Positions 7,818 through 13,892 of a DNA stretch of 30,401 nucleotides are shown in pieces. The position numbers and the translations under genes are program-made. Each line of letters opens with the position of its first letter. Position 1 is the stretch's first letter. Where the stretch lies: NCBI GenBank assembly GCA_900552475.1, contig USAC01000015.1, positions 1-30,401 of the forward strand, written 5' to 3'. Source of the DNA: an uncultured Eubacteriales bacterium (GTDB lineage Bacteria > Bacillota > Clostridia > Oscillospirales > Oscillospiraceae). The notes under the pieces are model-generated. The model saw only the letters and a list, made by a program, of their open reading frames with translations, made no database searches and was not told the DNA's origin.

Positions 7818-7846
7818 GCATAGAGCGGCGCGGACGCGCATACGAT
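7818..7846 (+). promoter_or_regulatory. Sigma-E-like promoter of spoIIID
   Basis: GCATAGA (7818-7824) and CATACGAT (7839-7846) are 14 bases apart. They resemble the sporulation sigma-E consensus (about KMATATT, 13-14 bases, CATACANT). In Bacillus subtilis spoIIID is transcribed by sigma-E, so the match fits its gene, which starts 35 bases downstream. Because the -35 part is only 5 of 7, this is a moderate call. Confidence 0.55.
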
Positions 7847-7880
7847 GGAGTGTCTCATTTTGTCTGAGGAGTGTTGCAGC

Positions 7881-8129
7881 TTGAAGGGGAACATGGAGGA
7901 GCGGGCCGCCGCGCTGGCCCTTTACCTGATTGAAAACCGAACGACCGTCCGCGCGGCGGCGAAAAAGTTCGGTATCAGCAAATCCACGGTACATAAGGAC
8001 CTGTCCGAGCGGCTGCCGGTCTACAACCGGACGCTGTATCTGCAGGTGAAGGAGATCCTCGAGGAGAACAAGGCCCAGCGCCACATCCGCGGCGGTCTCG
8101 CCACGCGCAGAAAGTACAAGGGAATATAA
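7881..8129 (+). CDS. spoIIID: Sporulation transcriptional regulator SpoIIID
   Basis: Mother-cell DNA-binding regulator acting with sigma-E and sigma-K. The core RTTVRAAAKKFGISKSTVHKDLSERLP is the SpoIIID helix-turn-helix, and the tail HIRGGLATRRKYKG matches the conserved basic C-terminus. The start is taken as TTG 7881, 9 bases after GAGGAG (7866-7871), giving 82 residues, close to the usual size. The ATG at 7893 has a badly spaced site, and the ATG at 7845 would place the -10 box inside the gene. It is divergent from the pheA operon and convergent with tex. Its presence argues for a spore-former. Confidence 0.92.
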   Translation: MKGNMEERAAALALYLIENRTTVRAAAKKFGISKSTVHKDLSERLPVYNRTLYLQVKEILEENKAQRHIRGGLATRRKYKGI

Positions 8130-8132
8130 AAC

Positions 8133-8162
8133 GGGCGGCACAGGGAACTCCCTGCGCCGCCC
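8133..8162. terminator. Hairpin terminator between spoIIID and tex
   Basis: GGGCGGC pairs with GCCGCCC, with an inner CAGGG/CCCTG stem after one mismatch and an AACT loop. On the minus strand it is followed at once by GTTTTATATT, so it best serves tex. On the plus strand a T-rich stretch follows about 12 bases later. Confidence 0.65.
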
Positions 8163-8177
8163 TGTCTCAGGCCGTTT

Positions 8178-10337
8178 TTATTTTTTCGCAGCCTGCTTCA
8201 TCGAAAGGCTGATGCGGTGCTTCTTCTCGTCCACGTCGAGCACCACAACGGGTACCACGTCGCCGACGGCGACAACCTCGGAGGGGTGCTTGATGAACTT
8301 GCTGCAGACCTGCGAGATGTGGACGAGCCCGTCCTGATGGACGCCGATGTCCACGAACACGCCGAAGTCGACGACGTTGCGCACCGTGCCGGTGAGCGTC
8401 ATGCCGGGCTTCAGGTCCTTGATATCGAGCACGTCCGTGCGCAGCACCGGGGCGGGCAGGTCATCGCGCACGTCACGGCCGGGGCGCGTCAGCTCCCGCA
8501 CGATGTCCCGCAGCGTGGGCAGGCCGATGCCGAGCTGCGCGGCAGCCTTCTCCTCGCCGAAGAGCTTCAGCTTCTGCGGGAGCATGCCGATCTTCCCGTC
8601 GCGCACGTCCGCGAGCGTATAGCCGCAGAGCGTGAGCAGCGCCTGCGCCGCGTCGTAGCTCTCCGGATGGACGCCTGTGTGGTCGAACACCGACGCACTC
8701 TCCGGAACGCGCAGAAAGCCTGCGCACTGCTGGAACGCCTTCGGGCCGAGCTTCGGCACCTTGAGCAGCTGCCGCCGCCCGATGAATGCGCCGTGCGCCT
8801 CTCGGTAGGCGACGATGTTCTTCGCGGTCGCCGCGTTGATGCCCGCGACGCGGCCGAGCAGGCTCGCCGAGGCGGTGTTCACGTCCACACCCACGGCGTT
8901 GACACAGTCCTCCACCACGCCGGAGAGCGTCTCATCGAGCCGCTTCTGCGGGCAGTCGTGCTGATACTGCCCCACGCCGATGGCCTTGGGGTCGATCTTC
9001 ACCAGCTCCGCCAGCGGATCCTGCAGCCGCCGCGCGATGGAGACGGCGCTGCGCAGGTTCACGTCATAGTCGGGGAACTCCTCCGCAGCGAGCTGGCTTG
9101 CGGAGTAAACCGACGCGCCCGCCTCGTTGACCATCATATAGCTGACCCCGCCGCCGAGCGCGCGGATCATCTCCACGGCCATCTGCTCCGTCTCGCGGCT
9201 GGCTGTGCCGTTGCCGATGGCGAGGTGCTCGACGCGGTGTTTGCGGATGAGCGCGGACAGGCGCGTGATGGCCTCCTTTTTCTGGCGCTCGCCGTAGGTG
9301 GGGTAGACGACGGTGGTGTCGAGCACCTTGCCCGTGCCGTCGATGACGGCAACCTTGCAGCCGTGGGCATAGCCGGGGTCGAGCCCCATCGTGACGTGAC
9401 CCTTGACGGGCGGCTGCATAAGCAGCGGCTTGAGGTTCAGGGCGAAGTTCGCGATGGCGCCCTCCGCGGCGTGCTCACCGAGCGCGCCGCGGACCTCGCG
9501 CTCGAGAGAGGGGTAGATCAGCCGGTCGTATGCGTCCTCGCAGGCGCTCTTCATGAACTCCATCGCGGCGGAGCCGGGCTTCACGGCGGCGCGGCGCAGC
9601 ACCGGGAGCGCCGCGCCGCGGTCGAGCAGCACCGTGACGGACAGGAAGCCCTCCTTCTCGCCGCGGTTGATGGCGAGAATCTGGTGGTCGGCGAGCTTCG
9701 CGACGGACTGGTCAAAGTCGTAGTACAGGCGGTAGACGGAGTCCTCTTCCTTCGCCGCGAGACTGCGCAGGTGCCCCTGCCGCATGAGAAGCCCGCGCAG
9801 CGTCTTGCGGATGGCCGCGTCGTCCGAGAGAAGCTCGGCGACGATGTCGTTTGCGCCCTGCAGGGCATCGGCGACCGTTTCCACGCCGTTTTCGGGGATG
9901 ATGAAGTCCGCTGCGGCGTCCTCCGGGCGCGGGCAGGTGCGCTCCTGCGCATAGAGCAGCTGCGCCAGCGGCTCAAGCCCCTTCTCGCGGGCGGCGGTCG
10001 CGCGGGTGCGGCGCTTCTGCTTATAGGGGCGGTAGAGATCCTCCACCTCCGCGAGCGTCGCGGCCGCGTCGATGGCGGCGGAGAGCTCCGGTGTGAGCTT
10101 GCCCTGTCCGTCGACGGCTTTTTTGACCTCCTGACGGCGCTGGTCGAGACTGCGCAGATACGTCAGGCGATCCTCGAGCTTTCGGAGGGTTGTGTCGTCC
10201 ATGGAGCCGTGCTGCTCCTTGCGGTAGCGGGCGATGAAGGGGATGGTGTTGCCCTCGTCGAGCAGGGTGATGATATTTTCCACATACGCCTGCGCACACC
10301 CCAGCTCGCGGGCGAGAATTTCAGAAATGGCGGCCAT
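8178..10337 (-). CDS. tex: Tex-family RNA-binding transcription accessory protein
   Basis: A 719-residue cytoplasmic nucleic-acid-binding protein of the Tex family, linked in other bacteria to transcription. Domains in order: helical Tex N-terminus with EGNTIPFIARYRKE near residues 29-42, LEVEDLYRPYKQKRRTRA-type segment near residue 100, a YqgF/RNase H-like core beginning at MGLDPGYAHGCKVAVID (about 320), a helix-hairpin-helix region (LLGRVAGINAATAKNIVAYRE, about 490-515) and a C-terminal S1 domain (LKPGMTLTGTVRNVVDFGVFVDIGVHQDGLVHIS, last 70 residues). The length is normal for the family. The ATG has AAAGGA 7 bases upstream. It stands alone, with a hairpin in its leader. Confidence 0.95.
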   Translation of the reverse strand: MAAISEILARELGCAQAYVENIITLLDEGNTIPFIARYRKEQHGSMDDTTLRKLEDRLTYLRSLDQRRQEVKKAVDGQGKLTPELSAAIDAAATLAEVEDLYRPYKQKRRTRATAAREKGLEPLAQLLYAQERTCPRPEDAAADFIIPENGVETVADALQGANDIVAELLSDDAAIRKTLRGLLMRQGHLRSLAAKEEDSVYRLYYDFDQSVAKLADHQILAINRGEKEGFLSVTVLLDRGAALPVLRRAAVKPGSAAMEFMKSACEDAYDRLIYPSLEREVRGALGEHAAEGAIANFALNLKPLLMQPPVKGHVTMGLDPGYAHGCKVAVIDGTGKVLDTTVVYPTYGERQKKEAITRLSALIRKHRVEHLAIGNGTASRETEQMAVEMIRALGGGVSYMMVNEAGASVYSASQLAAEEFPDYDVNLRSAVSIARRLQDPLAELVKIDPKAIGVGQYQHDCPQKRLDETLSGVVEDCVNAVGVDVNTASASLLGRVAGINAATAKNIVAYREAHGAFIGRRQLLKVPKLGPKAFQQCAGFLRVPESASVFDHTGVHPESYDAAQALLTLCGYTLADVRDGKIGMLPQKLKLFGEEKAAAQLGIGLPTLRDIVRELTRPGRDVRDDLPAPVLRTDVLDIKDLKPGMTLTGTVRNVVDFGVFVDIGVHQDGLVHISQVCSKFIKHPSEVVAVGDVVPVVVLDVDEKKHRISLSMKQAAKK

Positions 10338-10363
10338 AGAAGCATCCTTTCAGAGAAAATACA

Positions 10364-10387
10364 GGGGCGGACAAAGGTGTCCGCCCC
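10364..10387 (-). other. Perfect 10-bp hairpin in the tex leader
   Basis: GGGGCGGACA/TGTCCGCCCC with a 4-base loop lies 26 bases upstream of the tex start. On the minus strand it is followed by TGTATTTTCTC, a weakly U-rich run, so it could work as an attenuator or as a 5' message-stability hairpin. Which of these applies cannot be told from the sequence. Confidence 0.5.
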
Positions 10388-10414
10388 ATATAATAACAGT
10401 AGTAGTTGTCTCAC

Positions 10415-10530
10415 AGAGTTCGCGTCGCCGCGGCGGCGCGAAGTGTCGCAGGCCAGCAAAGCTGGCCGAGGCGCGCAGCGCAGCGAAACCCCTCACTCAA
10501 AACGGGCTGTGCCCGTTTTGAGTGCATTTT
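10415..10530. repeat. Cluster of inverted repeats, possible small RNA or intergenic repeat
   Basis: Three hairpins follow each other in about 100 bases: a 24-base near-palindrome with TTCGCG/CGCGAA ends (about 10419-10442), GGCCAGC-AAA-GCTGGCC (10451-10467), and a perfect 14-bp stem CACTCAAAACGGGC-TGT-GCCCGTTTTGAGTG (10494-10524). The last is followed on the plus strand by CATTTTTTAC like an intrinsic terminator, yet no plus-strand gene ends here. It may also terminate the DUF1846 gene on the minus strand, although the downstream U-run is poor there. An intergenic repeat or a small RNA on the plus strand are both possible. Confidence 0.5.
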
Positions 10531-12012
10531 TTACTTGTGGTACAGCTGCTTGCTCTCGTACTTCGGCTCACAGCTGACGTGGATGCCGAGCCGCTTGTAG
10601 AGGTTGCGGTCCTCCTCGGAGATGATGACCGAGAAGTGCGCATCGCAGCCGCGAAGCGCGCCGAGCTGCTGCTGCACGAGCGCGGCCAGTGGGTTCGTCA
10701 GGCCGGAGATCGCGAGCGCGATGAGCACCTCGTCGGAGTGCAGGCGCGGGTTGCGGTGGCCGAGGTTCTCCGTCTTGAGCTTGCTGATGGGGGCGATGAC
10801 GGAGGAGGGGATGAGGTCGAGCTTCTGGTCGATCCCGGCGACGGCCTTGAGCGCGTTGAGAAGCAGCGACGAGGACGCGCCGAGCAGGGAGGAGGTCTTT
10901 CCTGTGACGACCGAGCCGTCCGGCAGCACGAGCGCGCCGGCGGGCAGACCCGTCTGCTCCGCCTTCTCGAGCGAAGCGGCGACTGCGGGGCACAGCTCCG
11001 GCGTGACGCCCGCCTGCTGCATGACAAGCTCCAGCTTGCGCACGACGCTCTCGCCGCACTCGCCGCGGGCGCGCTGCACAAGGCCGTCATAGTAGCGGCG
11101 CAGGATCTCCATGCGGCTCGCGGCCTGACAGACCTCATCGTCGACGATGGCGAAGCCCGCCATATTCACGCCCATGTCCGTCGGGGACTTGTAGGGGCAC
11201 TCGCCCTGAATCTTCTCGAACATCGCGGCAAGCACCGGGAAGATCTCCACGTCGCGGTTATAGTTTACGGTCGTCTTGCCGTAGGCCTCGAGGTGGAAGG
11301 GGTCGATCATGTTCACGTCGTTGAGGTCGGCCGTCGCCGCCTCGTAGGCGAGATTCACCGGGTGCTTGAGGGGGAGGTTCCAGATGGGGAACGTCTCATA
11401 CTTGGCATAGCCCGCGCGGACGCCGCGCTTATTCTCATGGTAGAGCTGGCTCAGGCAGGTCGCCATCTTGCCGCTGCCGGGGCCGGGGGCGGTGATGACG
11501 ACGATGGAGCGGCTCGTCTCGATATAGTCGTTCTTACCGAGCCCGTCGTCGGAGACGATGTGCGCGACGTCCGAGGGGTAGCCCGCGATGGGGTAGTGGC
11601 GGTAACTCTTCACGCCGAGCGCCGTCAGGCGGTTGATGAACGCGTCGGCGGCAGGCTGCCCGGCGTACTGCGTGATGACGACCGAGCCGACATAAAAGCC
11701 GAGCCCGCGGAACACGTCGATCAGGCGCAGCACGTCGTCATCATAGCTGATGCCGAGGTCGCCGCGCATTTTGTTCTTCTCGATATCCCCCGCGCAGATG
11801 GCCATCACGATCTCTACGTCGTCTTTCATCGTGGCGAGCATGCGGATCTTGCTGTCGGGCTGGAACCCCGGCAGCACGCGCGAGGCGTGGTGGTCGTCAA
11901 AGAGCTTGCCGCCGAACTCCAGATAGAGCTTGCCGCCGAACTGGCTCATGCGCTCCCGGATGTGCTGTGCCTGCAGCTCCAGATATTTATCATTGTCGAA
12001 ACCGATCTTCAT
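10531..12012 (-). CDS. DUF1846 family protein
   Basis: A 493-residue cytoplasmic protein of the DUF1846 family, recognised by KIGFDNDKYLELQ, FGGKLYLEFGGKLFDDHHASRVLPGF, VVITAPGPGSGKMATCLSQLYH and the following YETFPIWNLPLKHPVNLAYEAATADL. The GPGSGK segment resembles a nucleotide-binding loop, but the biochemical role is unknown to me. The start is ATG 12012 after GAGGGGG with a 9-base gap; the frame is open further upstream to 12198, but that part is AT-rich promoter DNA and unlike the family. A TATAAT -10 box at 12066-12061 (minus strand) has only a weak -35 partner. Single-gene unit. Confidence 0.9.
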   Translation of the reverse strand: MKIGFDNDKYLELQAQHIRERMSQFGGKLYLEFGGKLFDDHHASRVLPGFQPDSKIRMLATMKDDVEIVMAICAGDIEKNKMRGDLGISYDDDVLRLIDVFRGLGFYVGSVVITQYAGQPAADAFINRLTALGVKSYRHYPIAGYPSDVAHIVSDDGLGKNDYIETSRSIVVITAPGPGSGKMATCLSQLYHENKRGVRAGYAKYETFPIWNLPLKHPVNLAYEAATADLNDVNMIDPFHLEAYGKTTVNYNRDVEIFPVLAAMFEKIQGECPYKSPTDMGVNMAGFAIVDDEVCQAASRMEILRRYYDGLVQRARGECGESVVRKLELVMQQAGVTPELCPAVAASLEKAEQTGLPAGALVLPDGSVVTGKTSSLLGASSSLLLNALKAVAGIDQKLDLIPSSVIAPISKLKTENLGHRNPRLHSDEVLIALAISGLTNPLAALVQQQLGALRGCDAHFSVIISEEDRNLYKRLGIHVSCEPKYESKQLYHK

Positions 12013-12158
12013 GACTGCTTTCCCCCTCTTGTACAAAACCTTAAAAACATAACAGGGTGTATTATATATCAGATCGGCCCCGCGGGGAAGAGATTCCTCC
12101 CATTTTGGGGGCGGAAAATTCGCTGAATTTCCTGTGACAATTTTGGCAAAAGACACCG

Positions 12159-12187
12159 TTGCTTTTTTGCGCGCGGCGGGGTATACT
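12159..12187 (+). promoter_or_regulatory. Promoter of the small 67-residue protein gene
   Basis: TTGCTT (12159-12164) and TATACT (12182-12187) are 17 bases apart. Transcription should start near 12194, about 26 bases before the ATG at 12220. It is divergent from the DUF1846 gene. Confidence 0.7.
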
Positions 12188-12219
12188 GTAAAATACACTC
12201 TTATTTGCAGGAGGCAGCT

Positions 12220-12423
12220 ATGCGCTTTCAGGTCATGTATAAAAAGTCCGCCCAGCCCAAGGAGGCCTATCTCCCGTTTTTCGAGAGCGACGACATCGCT
12301 GAGATCAAGGATTTTGCCATGCGCCTAGCCTTCATCGAGGGCAACGACGTCTATGTGCAGGACACGGCTCTCGGCGAGATCGTCCGCGACTTCGAGGACG
12401 CGCGTTATAGAAATAAGGTATGA
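12220..12423 (+). CDS. Small acidic protein of unknown function (67 residues)
   Basis: I do not recognise this protein. It starts at ATG 12220 with AGGAGG 5 bases upstream, has its own promoter and ends at TGA just before a strong terminator, so it is very likely real. It begins MRFQVMYKKSAQPKEAYLPF and has no signal peptide, membrane segment or cysteine. The pattern of a beta-strand-like start (RFQVMYK), a central helix (DIAEIKDFAMRLAFIEG) and two short strands (DVYVQDTA, GEIVRDFED) suggests a small alpha/beta fold. An upstream in-frame TTG at 12205 precedes the ribosome-binding site and is rejected as start. Confidence 0.8.
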   Translation: MRFQVMYKKSAQPKEAYLPFFESDDIAEIKDFAMRLAFIEGNDVYVQDTALGEIVRDFEDARYRNKV

Positions 12424-12431
12424 GCTTTCCA

Positions 12432-12463
12432 CCCCGGCCGATCGCGGCCGGGGTTGTTTTTTT
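12432..12463 (+). terminator. Intrinsic terminator after the 67-residue protein gene
   Basis: CCCCGGCCG-ATCG-CGGCCGGGG forms a 9-bp GC-only stem (12432-12453), followed by TTGTTTTTTT. This is a canonical terminator 8 bases after the stop codon. Confidence 0.9.
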
Positions 12464-12465
12464 AC

Positions 12466-12491
12466 CCTCCGGGCCATACTAAGCCCGGAGG
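12466..12491 (+). promoter_or_regulatory. Hairpin masking the ribosome-binding site of the next gene
   Basis: CCTCCGGGC (12466-12474) pairs perfectly with GCCCGGAGG (12483-12491), leaving an 8-base loop. The 3' arm contains the whole GGAGG core of the Shine-Dalgarno site used by the TTG start at 12500. It could keep translation low unless something opens the stem. It starts only three bases after the T-run of the preceding terminator. Confidence 0.6.
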
Positions 12492-12499
12492 TGATTTTT

Positions 12500-12721
12500 T
12501 TGCGCGAAGAGAAGAAGGGCTTTCCCTATGACCCGGCGCCGGATGTGAACCGGTTTCCCGGCGTGCCGGAGAGCGGGTTTGACCTCGTCAACGAGTACGG
12601 CACCTACAACATCCAGCCCACGGCGGACACGGACAACCTCTTTCCGCTGATCGCGCCGGGGCTGCCGCGCCGCTGGCGGGGGATGAAGCTGGAAAAGGGT
12701 GATCTGGAGCAGCTGCCGTGA
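12500..12721 (+). CDS. Small protein of unknown function (73 residues, TTG start)
   Basis: I do not recognise this protein. The start is taken as TTG 12500 because GGAGGTGA, a full anti-16S match, ends about 6-8 bases before it; no ATG fits. The product is proline- and acid-rich with no membrane segment, including FPYDPAPDVNRFPGVPESG, FDLVNEYGTYNIQPTADTDN and PLIAPGLPRRWRG. The last part suggests a peptide that folds against a partner more than an enzyme. No separate promoter was found. It lies after a strong terminator, so it may be expressed by read-through. Its ribosome-binding site is inside a hairpin. It ends before a long GC stem and the had promoter region. Confidence 0.65.
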   Translation: MREEKKGFPYDPAPDVNRFPGVPESGFDLVNEYGTYNIQPTADTDNLFPLIAPGLPRRWRGMKLEKGDLEQLP

Positions 12722-12727
12722 CTCGTC

Positions 12728-12770
12728 CGCGGGGGCGGCAGACGCGCCGCCCCCGCGGGGGACGTTTCTT
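12728..12770 (+). terminator. GC-rich stem-loop, probable terminator of the 73-residue protein gene
   Basis: CGCGGGGGCGGC (12728-12739) pairs with GCCGCCCCCGCG (12746-12757) with a 6-base loop, 12 bp perfect, shortly after the stop codon. The following run GGGGACGTTTCTT is only mildly T-rich, so termination may be incomplete. Confidence 0.6.
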
Positions 12771-12945
12771 AGCTAAAAAGCATGAATCAACACGCGCGTT
12801 TTCTTTGCAAAGAGTGAAAAACGCGAAATTATCGAAAAATAGTTCGAAAGTACGAAAATCGGAGAAAAAGCGCATACTTTCATCATTTAAATTGTGCTTC
12901 GTGATAACGCACAAGAAAGCGTTAAAAAATTGGCGACTTCGATAC
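12771..12945 (+). promoter_or_regulatory. AT-rich upstream region of the had operon with several inverted repeats
   Basis: This gene-free stretch is strikingly AT-rich in a GC-rich window. It holds the 10-bp palindrome CTTTGCAAAG (12803-12812), four CGAAA copies at 12824, 12833, 12845 and 12853 (about one helical turn apart, likely bending the DNA), TTGTGC/GCACAA with 11 bases between (12892-12914), and TAACGC/GCGTTA with 8 bases between (12905-12924), 21 bases before the -35 box. The last two overlap and are candidate activator or repressor sites. No ORF in it looks coding. Confidence 0.45.
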
Positions 12946-12974
12946 TTGACGGTTTTTTCACAAAGAAATATAAT
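12946..12974 (+). promoter_or_regulatory. Strong sigma-A promoter of the had operon
   Basis: TTGACG (12946-12951), 17 bases, TATAAT (12969-12974): the best promoter in the window. Transcription should begin near 12981, about 65 bases before hadI. It serves an eight-gene unit with no other clear promoter before the terminator at 21825. Confidence 0.88.
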
Positions 12975-12983
12975 ATAGCTAAA

Positions 12984-12996
12984 CTGGTAAGACCAG
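12984..12996 (+). promoter_or_regulatory. FadR-type operator at the had transcription start
   Basis: CTGGTAAGACCAG is a perfect palindrome with a 3-base centre. It matches the TGGT-N3-ACCA core known for FadR-type GntR regulators and most positions of the E. coli FadR consensus (ANCTGGTCNGACCNGNT). It lies at about +4 to +16, where a bound protein would block transcription. The GntR/FadR gene at 24921-25649 is the only regulator of that family in the window and the natural candidate. As RNA the same bases can form a short hairpin, so a role in the leader cannot be excluded. Confidence 0.6.
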
Positions 12997-13045
12997 CAGG
13001 CCGGAATTTTCGGCCGCTGTGTGATACAATGGAGGGTGCAGAACG

Positions 13046-13825
13046 ATGTATACACTGGGCATTGATATCGGCTCCACCACCAGCAAGTGTGCCGTACTGA
13101 AAGACGGCGAGGAGCTGGTTGCCACCAGCCTGCGCGTGGGCGGCATGGGAACCGAGGGGCCGCAGGAGGCGCTCGACGATCTCTGGGCGGCCGCGGGCCT
13201 GCGCGCGGAGGAGATGGCCCGCACGATTGTCACCGGCTACGGCCGCAAGAACTACGAGGGAGCCGACGGCGAGGTCAGCGAGCTGACGTGCCACGCGATG
13301 GGCGGACGGTTCGTCTTCCCGGGCCTTCGGACGGTGATTGATATCGGCGGTCAGGACGCGAAGATCATCTCCCTGACCGAGGACGGCCGGATGGCCAACT
13401 TCGTGATGAACGACAAATGCGCGGCCGGTACAGGCCGCTTTCTGGATGTGATGGCGTCCATCCTGCGGATGGATGTGAGCGAGCTGGCTCCCTGCGCCGC
13501 ACAGAGCACGCAGCCCGCGTCCATCTCCTCGACCTGCACGGTGTTCGCTGAGAGCGAGGTCATCAGCCAGCTGGCCTCCGGCGTCAAGCGGCCGGATCTC
13601 GTGGCCGGCATCTGCCAGAGCGTGGCGACGCGCGTGGCGGCGCTGGCCCGGCGGGCCGGTGTGCGCGAGATGGTGTGCATGTCCGGTGGCGTGGCGAAAA
13701 ACGGCGCTGTGCGCCGCGGGCTGGAGGAGTGCCTGAACGTCTCCATCGCCTACGATCCCCGCTGCCAGCACTTCGGTGCCATCGGCGCGGCCCTGTGGGC
13801 CTACAGGCAGGCAAGCAAAGCGTAA
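13046..13825 (+). CDS. hadI: 2-hydroxyacyl-CoA dehydratase activator (ATP-dependent)
   Basis: This protein is the archerase-type activator that drives one electron into the dehydratase at the cost of ATP. The 259-residue protein has the ASKHA nucleotide-binding fold: IDIGSTTSKCAVL at the N-terminus, VIDIGGQDAK near residue 98, AAGTGRFLD, MSGGVAKNGAV and GAIGAALWA. Two cysteines, Cys125 (NDKCAAGTG) and Cys164 (SSTCTVFAESE), correspond to the ligands that hold a single [4Fe-4S] cluster between two subunits in HgdC and HadI. The length is normal. The start follows GGAGGG with a 9-base gap. It is the first gene of the operon. Confidence 0.93.
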   Translation: MYTLGIDIGSTTSKCAVLKDGEELVATSLRVGGMGTEGPQEALDDLWAAAGLRAEEMARTIVTGYGRKNYEGADGEVSELTCHAMGGRFVFPGLRTVIDIGGQDAKIISLTEDGRMANFVMNDKCAAGTGRFLDVMASILRMDVSELAPCAAQSTQPASISSTCTVFAESEVISQLASGVKRPDLVAGICQSVATRVAALARRAGVREMVCMSGGVAKNGAVRRGLEECLNVSIAYDPRCQHFGAIGAALWAYRQASKA

Positions 13826-13892
13826 AAGCAGTCCCGCCCTGCGGGCTGCCTGTTCCATATAAAATATAGAGTATCATCGAGGAGGAAAAGAA

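Noticed and set aside
8217..10577. Plus-strand ORF of 786 codons opposite tex
   Set aside because: Antisense shadow of the Tex coding sequence; no family resemblance.
12013..12198. 62-codon N-terminal extension of the DUF1846 protein
   Set aside because: It covers an AT-rich promoter region; the family begins at MKIGFDNDKY, and GAGGGGG lies before that ATG.
12984..13020. Leader attenuator or riboswitch in the hadI 5' UTR
   Set aside because: Two small hairpins (CTGGT/ACCAG and GGCCG/CGGCC) are present but there is no U-run and no codon-rich ORF in only 65 bases.
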